In this document: piece by piece, positions 1 to 7,670 of the stretch
Layout: every line of letters begins with the position of its first letter
Numbering within the stretch: the first letter of the stretch is position 1
NCBI RefSeq assembly: GCF_016937615.1
Contig: NZ_JAFHKI010000103.1
Coordinates: forward strand, 1-60,714
Direction: 5' to 3'
Origin: Pseudomonas lactucae
GTDB lineage: Bacteria > Pseudomonadota > Gammaproteobacteria > Pseudomonadales > Pseudomonadaceae
DNA: 60,714 nucleotides
Notes under the pieces: generated by a model
Seen by the model: the letters and a program-made list of their open reading frames with translations, nothing else
Databases searched by the model: none
Told to the model about the DNA's origin: nothing
Translations under genes and position numbers: made by a program

Positions 1-169
1 CCCGCACCACCCGGTCCATGTCCAGCAACGACGGCATATCCGCGGCATGGCTCACCGAATCGAGCGCACGGGAATACCAGGCGCCCATCTGCTGGCGATA
101 CACCGCCAGGCCCTGATGAAAGCCATTCAGCTCATGTTCGATAGAGGCAATGTGGGCGGCGTGGGTCAT
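1..169 (-). CDS. Truncated unknown protein, N-terminal part
   Basis: The window opens inside a leftward reading frame that begins at an ATG at 169 and runs off the edge, giving the first 56 residues (MTHAAHIASIEHELNGFHQG and onward). A GAGACG element lies about eight bases upstream of the ATG, which is a weak ribosome binding site. The visible piece is soluble and helical, with no signal peptide, membrane segment or motif that I recognise, so no function is proposed. The 135 bases between it and the merR-type gene hold nothing I can identify. Confidence 0.5.
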   Translation of the reverse strand, partial: MTHAAHIASIEHELNGFHQGLAVYRQQMGAWYSRALDSVSHAADMPSLLDMDRVVR

Positions 170-304
170 CCGTGACGTCTCGGCAGGGGGCAAGGCGTCG
201 GAGTCTGCCGCAGCAAAAAGCGGCTGGATGAACGGTTGGGAAAATCAGAATGGGCTTACGACAGCGGCGTAAAAGTCAGCGCCAACTCGCGCTGAAGGGC
301 TACT

Positions 305-685
305 TCAAATAACGACCAAGCTCATTGACGAGCATTGTCCCTGCGCCTCTTTCAACTGGCTTTCAAACGCTGTCAGCCCTGCGTGCATTTTCTGCAACTC
401 GGTAATCTGCGCGGCCAGCTCGCGTTTTTTGCTGGCGATGGCGTGGTCTGCCCGGTCCCAGGGCAAGGTTTCTCGTGGGCTGTCGCGCAGAATCTCCTGC
501 AACTCCTTGAGCTTGAACCCCAACTGCTGCGCGCACTTGATAAACATCAGCAGCTCAACGCTCTGCTCCGAATAGACCCGGTACTGGCCCTGACGCTGCG
601 GCGCCGGCAGCAGGCCTATGGCCTCATAGTGACGAATCGCTTTGATGGTGGTGCCCGACCGTTGCGCGGCTTTGCCGATGTACAT
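305..685 (-). CDS. MerR-family transcriptional regulator
   Basis: This 126-residue protein is a small MerR-type DNA-binding regulator. Residues 2-40 form the winged helix (IGKAAQRSGTTIKAIRHYE, then the GLL turn and an R-Y wing), and residues 75-115 form the long dimerisation helix. The start at 685 is preceded by GGGAG at good spacing; an in-frame upstream extension lacks MerR character. The C-terminus contains a single Cys (QCSSM), so a metal- or redox-binding pair like that of CueR or SoxR is not evident. The gene lies downstream of, and overlaps by 62 bases, the quinone-reductase gene on the same strand. It therefore probably controls that gene in response to an electrophile or quinone, which is inference from context only. 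Confidence 0.88.
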   Translation of the reverse strand: MYIGKAAQRSGTTIKAIRHYEAIGLLPAPQRQGQYRVYSEQSVELLMFIKCAQQLGFKLKELQEILRDSPRETLPWDRADHAIASKKRELAAQITELQKMHAGLTAFESQLKEAQGQCSSMSLVVI

Positions 686-1268
686 GAAAACTCCCTTTTC
701 CAAATAGTGCGCCGGCTTGTTTGAGCCATCTGTCCCGTTGTGCCGGTGTAGAGCCGAGTACCGGCCCGAACAGCAGCGTCTTGATCGGCTTGATGCCACA
801 AAACGCCAGCGTGGCCTTGCGCATCTGATGCACGCCCGGCATGTGCTGGAACCAGCGGTAATACCACGGCGGTGTGTCCAGGGTCACTAACAAATGCGCA
901 GTCTTGCCGTGTAATAGCTTGTCAGGGAATGCCTTGCCCGCACGGTATTTGAAGGCAAAACCAGGTAGGAAAATACGGTCGATAAACCCCTTCATCAACG
1001 CTGGAATACCACCCCACCAGATCGGGAACACGAACGTCAGATGAGTAGCCCAGAGGATGTCGGATTGGGCGCTTTGCAGGTCGGCCTCCAATGGCTGGGT
1101 CTGTGTGTAACCGTCGTGCAGGACGGGGTCGAACACCCGATCGCCCAAGCGCAGTACACGGACTTCGTGGCCGGCGGTTTTTGCTGCGTGGGTATAGGTG
1201 TCGGCGAGGGCTGAACAGAGACTGGTGTTGGACGGGTGGCCGAGGACGACCAGGATGCGTTGGCTCAT
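624..1268 (-). CDS. NAD(P)H-dependent flavodoxin-fold oxidoreductase (quinone reductase type)
   Basis: The 214-residue product belongs to the Flavodoxin_2/NQO family, cytosolic FMN or FAD enzymes that reduce quinones or electrophiles by two electrons. Visible family blocks are the N-terminal nucleotide loop (ILVVLGHPSNTS, residues 4-15), the FVFPIWWGGIPALMKGFIDR block and the LPGFAFKY loop. The start at 1268 follows AGGAG by eight bases. The frame continues about 60 bases into the downstream merR-type gene, so the last 20 or so residues (FHVHRQSRATVGHHHQ) are read from merR DNA in another frame. From memory, relatives usually stop near 195 residues, so this tail is either a lost stop codon or an undetected indel. 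The overlap implies co-transcription. Confidence 0.88.
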   Translation of the reverse strand: MSQRILVVLGHPSNTSLCSALADTYTHAAKTAGHEVRVLRLGDRVFDPVLHDGYTQTQPLEADLQSAQSDILWATHLTFVFPIWWGGIPALMKGFIDRIFLPGFAFKYRAGKAFPDKLLHGKTAHLLVTLDTPPWYYRWFQHMPGVHQMRKATLAFCGIKPIKTLLFGPVLGSTPAQRDRWLKQAGALFGKGSFHVHRQSRATVGHHHQSDSSL

Positions 1269-1469
1269 GTGAACAGCTCCTGAAATGAGATTCAGGGTAG
1301 GGGGTGCCGTATAGGGGAGAGTCAAGAGAGAGGATTGCAATACGTCGATTTGCAAAGGCCAGCAGGACCGTTCCGCAAGGTTTGAAGGGCGCTTCCTGAA
1401 GTATTCATAAGCACTTGTGACGGCACAGGTCTGTGCCTAGTCTGCCGAAAACCCAAACGTGAGACGGGC

Positions 1470-2501
1470 ATGAGCAACGTATCTACCGGCGTGACCGCAT
1501 CGCCTGAGGGCTACAGCGATTGGCTGACCGACCTCAAGGGCCGTATTCATACGGCGCAGCAACGCGCAACATTCGCCGTCAACCGCGAGTTGGTGCTGCT
1601 CTACTGGAAAATCGGACACGATATTTTGACCCGCCAAAGCGAGCAGGGTTGGGGTAGCAAGGTTATCGACCGGCTCGCTCAGGATTTGCGCGCGGCTTTT
1701 CCCCAAATGAAGGGGTTTTCGCCGCGTAATCTGAAGTACATGCGTGCATTTGCCGAGGCCTGGCCGGATTTGGAGTTTGTGCAACAAGCTGCTGCACAAT
1801 TGCCCTGGGGTCACAGCGTGGTAATGCTCGACAAACTTCCGGGCCCTGAAACCCGCCGCTGGTACATCGCCCAGGCAATCGAACACAACTGGTCACGCAA
1901 TACGCTGGTGATGCACATCGAAAATCGTCTGCTGGAGCGCAGCGGCAAGGCTGTCAGCAACTTTGAGAGCCATTTGCCAAAGCCGCAATCGGATCTCGCG
2001 CGCGAGTCGCTGAAAGATCCCTATCGTTTTGATTTCCTTGGCCTGGCCTTGGATGCGCAGGAGCGCGACATAGAAAACGCCCTGATCAAGCACGTGACCG
2101 ACTTTTTGCTGGAACTGGGGGCAGGTTTCGCTTTCGTCGGCCAACAGGTACTACTGGACGTGGGTGGCGATGAGTTCTTCATTGACCTGTTGTTCTATCA
2201 CGTGAAGCTGCGCTGTTACGTCGTGATCGAACTCAAAGCCGGAAAATTCAAGCCAGAGCACCTGGGCAAACTGAGTTTTTACCTCGCCGCCGTGGATGCC
2301 CAACTCAAACATCCCCAGGATGGCCCGACCATTGGACTCTTGTTGTGCAAGAGCAAGAATGAAGTAGTGGCCGAATATGCGCTGCGCGACAACAATCGGC
2401 CGATTGGCGTGGCGCACTATCAATTAAGGGAGGCGTTGCCGGCAGCGCTTCAAACCAGTTTGCCGAGCATCGAACAGATCGAGCGGGAGCTGGCGGGATA
2501 G
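1470..2501 (+). CDS. YhcG/DUF1016 family PDDEXK nuclease
   Basis: The 343-residue protein has the two-part layout of the YhcG family. Residues 14-165 are the helical DUF1016 N-terminal region (LYWKIGHDI, the FPQMKGFSPRNLKYMRAF block, LPWGHSVVMLDK). The C-terminal half is a restriction-endonuclease-like nuclease fold. The PDDEXK core is intact: D239 in FFIDLLFYH and E254-x-K256 in VIELKAGKF. GAGACGG precedes the ATG at 1470. These proteins occur both alone and beside type I restriction or other defence genes; here no partner methylase or specificity gene is adjacent. The family is annotated as a putative DNA nuclease of mobile or defence context, and its substrate is not evident from the sequence. 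Confidence 0.92.
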   Translation: MSNVSTGVTASPEGYSDWLTDLKGRIHTAQQRATFAVNRELVLLYWKIGHDILTRQSEQGWGSKVIDRLAQDLRAAFPQMKGFSPRNLKYMRAFAEAWPDLEFVQQAAAQLPWGHSVVMLDKLPGPETRRWYIAQAIEHNWSRNTLVMHIENRLLERSGKAVSNFESHLPKPQSDLARESLKDPYRFDFLGLALDAQERDIENALIKHVTDFLLELGAGFAFVGQQVLLDVGGDEFFIDLLFYHVKLRCYVVIELKAGKFKPEHLGKLSFYLAAVDAQLKHPQDGPTIGLLLCKSKNEVVAEYALRDNNRPIGVAHYQLREALPAALQTSLPSIEQIERELAG

Positions 2502-2605
2502 GAAGAGCTCCACACACCTGCTTTGCAGCACAGGTCAGTCGCCGGGTTTGCTTCTGATGAGCCGTCAGCGCTGCATAACCCTTCATCCAACGTGCGTAGA
2601 AAAAT

Positions 2606-2663
2606 CTCACGCGTGAGCTATTGAGCATAGCGAACATTACCTGTAGATTTTCTCACGCGTGAG
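2606..2663 (+). promoter_or_regulatory. Promoter bracketed by two identical 12-bp palindromes
   Basis: CTCACGCGTGAG occurs at 2606-2617 and again at 2652-2663, 46 bases apart and both perfectly self-complementary. Between them lies a plausible sigma-70 promoter: TTGAGC at 2621-2626, a 17-base spacer, and TAGATT at 2644-2649. Transcription would start inside or next to the second palindrome, 30 or so bases before the yjfI-like start codon. The arrangement is that of a repressor operator pair, or an activator-repressor pair. No regulator gene is adjacent, so the binding protein is unknown. Confidence 0.6.
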
Positions 2664-2686
2664 TTTTTCACAACGAGGTCAGTACC

Positions 2687-3376
2687 ATGAAAAGCAGCTC
2701 TCCATCGAGCCCGCCAGCAGGGCCCGAGACAGATTCACCAGGCCGTAAGGGAGAGCGCTTGAAACCGTCCGCGAAAAAGCCATCGAGCTTTTACATGAAG
2801 CAGATGCGCGCGGGCCTGGCGGCGGCCGGTTATGTGAAACACGAAACTTGGGTGCTTCCCGAAAACCGAAGCCTGCTCAAGCAAATGGAGAAACAGCTCC
2901 GTCAGCCGATTCTGGCGGGCTCATTCATATCGGAGAACTACATGAGCGCAGGTACCAACTGGAACATCGACCGCCTCTTCAGTGCGCTTCAGGCTCTGGA
3001 CGAAGTGGTTGCCAACGACATTACGCTGTCTCTGGTTCAAGGTTCCGAATCCAGTATCAAGCTGGAGATGAACGATTTCGGAGGCTTGCCGATTTACATC
3101 GCAGTAGTGGGCGAGCAGATCATCGTCGATACCGTGCTGGTCGACATCGAGTCCATCACTGACGTAACGGCATTCAATGATGCCGTGCTGCGCAGCCGGG
3201 AAATGTTCCCGCTGTCCTCGATCGGTATCGAGTCCATGCCCAACGGACAGGTGGTCTACAACATGTTCGGCGCATTGAGCTCCGACTCCAGCCTGACCAA
3301 CATCGTGACCGAGGTGAAAACCCTCGTCGATAACGTGCAGCGCGCCAGCGAAGCCTTCGAACGTTTCTTCAATTAA
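2687..3376 (+). CDS. yjfI: YjfI-like DUF2170 protein
   Basis: First gene of the envelope-stress operon, 229 residues, with GAGGT upstream of the ATG. Residues 1-35 are a polar Ser/Pro/Lys-rich tail and residues 36-65 carry a helix (FYMKQMRAGLAAAGYVKHETWV) resembling a small DNA- or protein-binding motif. From about residue 70 to the end is a compact alpha/beta domain matching DUF2170. In E. coli the homologue sits directly before the PspA-like yjfJ, as here. The family has no established biochemical role; the constant pairing with a PspA paralogue suggests it acts with that protein, perhaps as an adaptor or regulator. It has no signal peptide or membrane segment, so it should be cytosolic. 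Confidence 0.8.
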   Translation: MKSSSPSSPPAGPETDSPGRKGERLKPSAKKPSSFYMKQMRAGLAAAGYVKHETWVLPENRSLLKQMEKQLRQPILAGSFISENYMSAGTNWNIDRLFSALQALDEVVANDITLSLVQGSESSIKLEMNDFGGLPIYIAVVGEQIIVDTVLVDIESITDVTAFNDAVLRSREMFPLSSIGIESMPNGQVVYNMFGALSSDSSLTNIVTEVKTLVDNVQRASEAFERFFN

Positions 3377-3393
3377 GTATTCGGGAGTATCCA

Positions 3394-4091
3394 ATGACTC
3401 AATCCATCTGGAGCAAATTGTTCACCGCGCTGCGTGGCGGTGCCAGCGAAGTCGGCGAATCGATCGTCGACCAACAGGCCCTGCGTATCCTCGATCAGGA
3501 AATTCGCGATGCCGACACCGCGTTGGCCAACGCCAAGCGTGAGCTGGTCAGCATCATGGCCAAGCACAAACTGGCGGCTGATCGCGTCGGCGAGTACGAC
3601 GCCAAGATCAAGGACCTGGAATCCAAGGCGATGGCCGCTATTCAGGCCAACCGTGAAGACCTGGCCCTGGAAGTGGCCGAAGCTATTTCTACCCTGACCA
3701 ACGAGCGCGACGTCGAGCAGAAGCAGACCACCGAATTCGGTGGGTACGCCGACAGCATGCGCAAGGACATCACCAAGGCCGAAAGCCGGATTAAAAGCCT
3801 GCGCCAGCAAGTGGACATGGCCAAGGCCGCGAAAGCGTACAGAAGGCCCAGGTCAGTGCGTCCATCGCCAGTGGCGGTGCCAACGGCAAGCTGGAAACCG
3901 CTGTCGGTACGCTCAACCGCTTGCAGGCCAAGCAGCAGCAACGCGCCGCCGAACTGCAAGCCCAGGATGAGCTGGCTGAGGCCTCGACGGGGACCGACCT
4001 GGAGCGCAAATTGCGCGAGGCCGGCATCACGCCGAACGAAGGCAGCGCGAATGCGATTCTGGAACGCCTGAAGCAAAAGTCGGCCGAGTAA
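3394..4091 (+). CDS. yjfJ: PspA/IM30-family protein (YjfJ-like), frameshifted
   Basis: PspA/IM30 proteins are ESCRT-III-like coiled-coil proteins that coat stressed inner membrane. The first 145 residues show the family pattern (SIWSKLFTALRGGASEVGES, then ALRILDQEIRDADTALANAK and long heptad helices). At 3827-3828 the frame breaks: the original frame continues into Arg/Pro/Ser-rich nonsense ending at 4071. The minus-one frame from 3828 instead reads RESVQKAQVSASIASGG to the proper end ERLKQKSAE at 4091. One missing C in GGCC(C)GCGAAAG would restore about 232 residues. No slippery heptamer is present, so a programmed shift is unlikely. The gene starts 17 bases after yjfI and is followed at once by a terminator. 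Confidence 0.85.
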
Positions 4092-4105
4092 ACGACGTCG
4101 CCGCG

Positions 4106-4133
4106 AGAAGGGCATCAGTTGCCCTTCTTTTTT
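4106..4133 (+). terminator. Rho-independent terminator inside the yjf/psp-like operon
   Basis: AGAAGGGC (4106-4113) pairs with GCCCTTCT (4121-4128) around a seven-base loop and is followed by a T-run. It lies 15 bases after the pspA-like stop and ahead of the rhomboid gene. It should limit read-through, so yjfI-pspA would be made in excess of the downstream membrane proteins. Confidence 0.85.
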
Positions 4134-4155
4134 ATGTCGAGGTGTCGAGGTCGGG

Positions 4156-4716
4156 ATGGGTGCCCTTAAGGGTTTCAAGATAATCGCAGGCTTGGCCCTG
4201 TTCATGGTCGCGCTGCAATTGCTCAATGCCGTGACCGGTTACAGCCTTATGGCGTTCGGACTGATCCCGAGAACGATGCACGGGTTGCCCGGCATCCTCA
4301 CCTCACCGTTTTTGCACGCATCCTTTGCCCACCTGAGTGCGAACCTGATTGCCTTTTTGATACTGGGCACCCTGGTCATCATCGAAGGGGGCAAACGGTT
4401 TATGGCCGTCAGCGCGATCATTATTGTGCTGGGCGGCTCGCTGGTCTGGTTGTTCGGTTTCGCAGGTCTGCACATCGGTGCCAGCGGCTGGGTATTTGGG
4501 CTATGGGCCTACCTGTTGTCTCGCGCCTGGTTTCACCGCAGTTGGAGCAACCTGATAACGGCCAGTGTCGTGGCTTTATTGTACGGCGGCCTGGTCGTTG
4601 GCTTTCTGCCTCGCCAGGGCGTTTCCTTTGAAGGCCATCTTTTTGGTGCGTTCGCCGGATTTATTGCAGCCAAGGTACTTCTCTCGACGCCGCGCAGCAG
4701 GTTTAATGCCGGCTGA
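4156..4716 (+). CDS. Rhomboid-family intramembrane serine protease
   Basis: Rhomboids cleave transmembrane helices within the inner membrane. This 186-residue protein has about six hydrophobic segments and the full signature: H59-x3-N63 (HLSAN) on the second helix, the nucleophile S110 in GASG (108-111), and H161 in EGHLFGAFAG on the last helix. It is therefore predicted to be active with a Ser110-His161 dyad. It is short and has no cytosolic domain, as in the minimal six-helix rhomboids. The start at 4156 follows GAGGTCGGG. Its place between the PspA-like gene and a K+ channel is not part of the E. coli yjf operon, and suggests it processes or removes a membrane protein during envelope stress. 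That role is inference. Confidence 0.85.
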   Translation: MGALKGFKIIAGLALFMVALQLLNAVTGYSLMAFGLIPRTMHGLPGILTSPFLHASFAHLSANLIAFLILGTLVIIEGGKRFMAVSAIIIVLGGSLVWLFGFAGLHIGASGWVFGLWAYLLSRAWFHRSWSNLITASVVALLYGGLVVGFLPRQGVSFEGHLFGAFAGFIAAKVLLSTPRSRFNAG

Positions 4717-4786
4717 ATGCGCGATAGCCTCCAGACGTAGAGGCGACGCCATGAGGGATCAAGTACCCCAGGGAGCCAGGGACGAT

Positions 4787-5821
4787 ATGTCGATTTTTCT
4801 TTTATTGCGCCTGTACGCATCGTCCCTCTTTCACCGATTCGGCTGGGCAGGCCTGGTCGTTGCCCTGGGAATACACCTGAGCACGGCCTATCTGGGCCTT
4901 GTATTGCTGGGCGAACAGCACCTCACCGCTGCGGCCACGTTCGTTTACTTCTATCTCACCACCACGCTTACCGTCGGCTACGGCGATCTTGCGCCGCAGA
5001 CAGCGGCGGGGCGCGTTTTTGTGGCTACCTGGGTCATGCTCGGGGGCATTGCGCTGTTGACGGCAGCCATCGGCAAAACCACCAGCAGTGTTATCGATGC
5101 ATGGAGAAAAGGCATGAAGGGCAAAGGCGATTTCACCGGCAAGGTTGGCCATACGGTGCTCATTGGCTGGGAAGGGGCGTGCAGCGAGCGGGTCATTGAA
5201 TTGTTGCTTCAGGACGAAACCTCGAACGACAACCTGATCGTCATCTGCGACTGCACCCTCGAGGAAAACCCGATGCCGGGCAAGGCGGCGTTCATTCGTG
5301 GTGAAAGCCTGTCCTCTACGGCGTTCTTACTGCGTGCCGGGGTTCCGGGGGCCGAGCGTGTGCTGGTGCGTACCCCGTCCGACGATCTGACCCTGGCCAC
5401 CGTACTGGCGGTGAATCAGTTGAGTCCTGTCGGGCATGTGGTCGCCCACTTCAATGAAAGTGAAATCGCCGCCCTCGCCAGCTCCTACGCGCCCCGCCTG
5501 GAATGCACCTCAAGCATGGCTATCGAGATGTTGGTACGCGCTTCCCAGGATCCGGGTTCGTCCGTCGTCATTAATGAGCTGCTGTGCGTAGGGCAAGGTG
5601 CCACTCAATACCTGATGAAATTGCCCGAGGCTTTTGAAGCCACGTTCGGCGATCTGTACACGCAGATGAAAGAGCACCACAACGCTACCCTTATCGGCTA
5701 TCGCGCCAAAGGTGACCGGCAGCCCTCGATCAACCCGCCCAGTGCAACGCGCGTTGAAGGCGGCGAACTCTTCTATATCGCCTCCACCCGCCTCAAGGAA
5801 ATTTCCAATGGGATGGCTTAA
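4787..5821 (+). CDS. Two-helix potassium channel with RCK-like domain
   Basis: The 344-residue protein has two transmembrane helices (about residues 20-42 and 78-97) flanking a pore loop with the K+ selectivity filter TVGYGD at residues 62-67. A cytosolic region then begins HTVLIGWEGACSERVIELL and continues VICDC, the layout of a TrkA-N/RCK Rossmann domain, although the usual GxGxxG is degenerate. It should therefore be a nucleotide- or ligand-gated K+ channel of the inner membrane. AGGGA precedes the ATG at 4787; an in-frame ATG at 4751 is the alternative start. It overlaps the next gene by 14 bases, indicating translational coupling. A channel in a PspA operon fits a role in handling membrane potential. 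Confidence 0.85.
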   Translation: MSIFLLLRLYASSLFHRFGWAGLVVALGIHLSTAYLGLVLLGEQHLTAAATFVYFYLTTTLTVGYGDLAPQTAAGRVFVATWVMLGGIALLTAAIGKTTSSVIDAWRKGMKGKGDFTGKVGHTVLIGWEGACSERVIELLLQDETSNDNLIVICDCTLEENPMPGKAAFIRGESLSSTAFLLRAGVPGAERVLVRTPSDDLTLATVLAVNQLSPVGHVVAHFNESEIAALASSYAPRLECTSSMAIEMLVRASQDPGSSVVINELLCVGQGATQYLMKLPEAFEATFGDLYTQMKEHHNATLIGYRAKGDRQPSINPPSATRVEGGELFYIASTRLKEISNGMA

Positions 5822-6482
5822 ACAATTGATGGGGCTTGAAGCCCCAAACGCAAATACAGCGTCCAAAGGCACTGCCGGCGCCACCCTGCCAACCACGGGG
5901 CCGTTGGGCCTGGCACCGGGCAAAGGCGTGATGTTCGACGCGACCCTGAGATTGTTGCTCGACGAGAAAACCTCGGTGGTGATCCCCGGCTCCCAGGAGA
6001 TCTGGAGTAACGGCACCGTTGACCTGGGGCAGTCGACCTGGCTGTCGCGCTACTACATGAACGACGAAGATTACTGGCTGCAGGTACACACTACAGGTGA
6101 CATCGCCGGGCAGGTCGAGTCGGTGATCCTGTTCAACTACCTGAGTTACGTCACTATCAGCAGCGAAGCGGAACTGCGTCGGCTGGCGGGTCCACAAAGC
6201 CTGATCGGGTTGCCGACCTACACCCACAACGGCGTGGAATACGCCCGCGTATGGGGGAGCGAGGAGGGGCAGACAGAACTGGTGGCGATGAGCGAGCAAG
6301 TGATCAATCCAGAAGATTCCTACATCGTCGAACACCGTTCAATGCTGTACGCCCGCGATACAGGCCTGACCGACCGTCGAGAGTTTTTGCTGTTTTCCGT
6401 CGAAGAAGACACCGAAGGCACCGTCAGCCTGAGCACGTCGCTGGGCATTTCGCTGTACACAACCGACCTGAATGCGCTCTGA
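5808..6482 (+). CDS. yjfK: YjfK-like DUF2491 protein
   Basis: The 224-residue protein begins MGWLKQLMGLEAP and matches DUF2491 (E. coli YjfK) in length and in blocks such as SRYYMNDEDYWLQVHT, ILFNYLSYVTISSEAELRRL and GVEYARVWGSEEGQTELV. It lacks a signal peptide and membrane helices; the short amphipathic N-terminus might touch the membrane. It starts within the end of the channel gene and ends 15 bases before yjfL. The function is not established. Its acidic aromatic beta-rich make-up and fixed position between pspA-like and DUF350 genes suggest a cytosolic partner in the same complex. Confidence 0.82.
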   Translation: MGWLKQLMGLEAPNANTASKGTAGATLPTTGPLGLAPGKGVMFDATLRLLLDEKTSVVIPGSQEIWSNGTVDLGQSTWLSRYYMNDEDYWLQVHTTGDIAGQVESVILFNYLSYVTISSEAELRRLAGPQSLIGLPTYTHNGVEYARVWGSEEGQTELVAMSEQVINPEDSYIVEHRSMLYARDTGLTDRREFLLFSVEEDTEGTVSLSTSLGISLYTTDLNAL

Positions 6483-6497
6483 AAAAGGAAGTCGTCC

Positions 6498-6926
6498 ATG
6501 CTAGAAGCTCTCTCCATCTCCCTGAACAAAGCGGCTGTGTTCGGGTTTGTCAGCTACCTCCTGGGGGCTGCCGTACTGTTCGCGCTGTTTCAGTTCGTCT
6601 ACACCCGCCTCACACCGCACAAGGAATTCGAACTGATCCGTGCGGGCAACGTGTCGGCTGCGGTCGCCTTGGGCGGCGCCATCATCGGCTTCGCCATTCC
6701 AGCCAGCAACGTCATTGCCTACTCGATCAGCATCCTCGACTTCGTGGTTTGGGCATTGATTGCGGCCATCGTCCAACTGTTGGCGTTCCTGGTGACCAGC
6801 CTGGTGCTCAAAGGCACTTCTGCGCGCATCAAGAAAGGCGAGCTCGCCGCCGGCATCTACGTGGCCGCGGTGGCCTTCAGCGTCGGCATGCTGAATGCCG
6901 CGTGCATGACGCCTTCCCAGAACTGA
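6498..6926 (+). CDS. yjfL: YjfL-like DUF350 inner-membrane protein
   Basis: The 142-residue product has four hydrophobic segments (about residues 12-35, 52-72, 78-102 and 117-138), consistent with DUF350, a small membrane family with internal two-fold symmetry. The conserved pattern FELIRAGNVSAAVALGGA follows the first helix. GGAAG precedes the ATG. DUF350 proteins are repeatedly neighbours of PspA-like and ATP-grasp (YjfC) genes. Their activity is unproven; a channel-like or membrane-sensing role is guessed from the topology. Confidence 0.88.
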   Translation: MLEALSISLNKAAVFGFVSYLLGAAVLFALFQFVYTRLTPHKEFELIRAGNVSAAVALGGAIIGFAIPASNVIAYSISILDFVVWALIAAIVQLLAFLVTSLVLKGTSARIKKGELAAGIYVAAVAFSVGMLNAACMTPSQN

Positions 6927-6944
6927 TTGCGCACGGAGCCCACG

Positions 6945-7658
6945 ATGAAACGAAGCAAGTACGTCCAGCTTTCGCTGGCCGCGTCGGTCGCCATGGCGAT
7001 ATCCGGCTGCGGGCCGACGGAAAAAACCTACGATTTGCAAAAGAAGTACAACTTCCAGTCGGTCCAGCAATGTGCCGATGAAAAGCTGCCGGTGGACGTG
7101 TGCTCGGACGCCTATATGACGGCCATGGCCGAGCATCGCCGCATCGCCCCGGTGTACGCCAGCCAGGCCGATTGCGATGCCGACTTTGTCGCCGGCTGGT
7201 GCCAGCTGGACTCCAACGGCCAGTTCATCCCCAAGCTGGGCGGTTTCGAACTGACCGCCGAAGGCCAAGTGACACAGTCCCAGGTGGACGCTGCCCAAGC
7301 GCAAGTGCCTGGCTCGCAAGTGAGCAATGGCGGCTCAGGCTTCTCCACCAGCAGCCTGCTGACCGGCCTGCTGATCGGCAACATGCTCAGTAGCAATCGC
7401 AACAGCTACCGCTCCGAGCCGGTGTATCGCTACCGCGATGATCGCGGCGACTATGGCAACTCGACACTCAATCAGCGCGTCTCCAATGGGGCGACATTCG
7501 GCCGGTCCAACCAGGCCAGGTATGGCAGCAGCGATTACGCCAATACCCTGCGTTCCTCCAGCAAGTCGAGCGCCGTTGCCTCGGCCACCTCCCGTGGCGG
7601 CTTTGGCAGCAAGGCCAGCGCACGCAGTGGCTGGGGCGGCGGCGGGTCGAGCAGTTAA
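6945..7658 (+). CDS. yjfM: YjfM-like DUF1190 putative lipoprotein
   Basis: I place the start at the ATG at 6945 (MKRSKYVQLSLAASVAMAIS), with GGAG ten bases upstream. The first 25 residues are a signal sequence ending in a lipobox-like ISGC, so the 237-residue product is probably an envelope lipoprotein. The middle carries paired cysteines (QQCADEKLPVDVCSDAY and QADCDADFVAGWCQ) that may form disulfides. The C-terminal 100 residues are a low-complexity Ser/Gly/Arg/Tyr-rich tail ending in WGGGGSSS. This matches DUF1190 (YjfM/YgiB type). The role is unknown; it lies directly before yjfC, 12 bases apart. Confidence 0.82.
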   Translation: MKRSKYVQLSLAASVAMAISGCGPTEKTYDLQKKYNFQSVQQCADEKLPVDVCSDAYMTAMAEHRRIAPVYASQADCDADFVAGWCQLDSNGQFIPKLGGFELTAEGQVTQSQVDAAQAQVPGSQVSNGGSGFSTSSLLTGLLIGNMLSSNRNSYRSEPVYRYRDDRGDYGNSTLNQRVSNGATFGRSNQARYGSSDYANTLRSSSKSSAVASATSRGGFGSKASARSGWGGGGSSS

Positions 7659-7670
7659 GGAGCCCGGGCC

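Noticed and set aside
250..312. 20-codon frame MGLRQRRKSQRQLALKGYFK on the plus strand
   Set aside because: No ribosome binding site, and it overlaps the end of the merR-type gene; too short to support.
3434..3697. Long alternative frames inside the pspA-like gene
   Set aside because: Arg/Pro/Trp-rich shadow translations of a GC-rich gene, not conserved-looking.
3820..3835. Programmed ribosomal frameshift in the PspA-like gene
   Set aside because: No X-XXY-YYZ slippery heptamer or downstream pseudoknot is visible; an indel explains it more simply.
6251..7081. 276-codon plus-strand frame across yjfK, yjfL and yjfM
   Set aside because: Overlaps three well-supported genes in another frame and has biased Arg/His/Gly content typical of a shadow.
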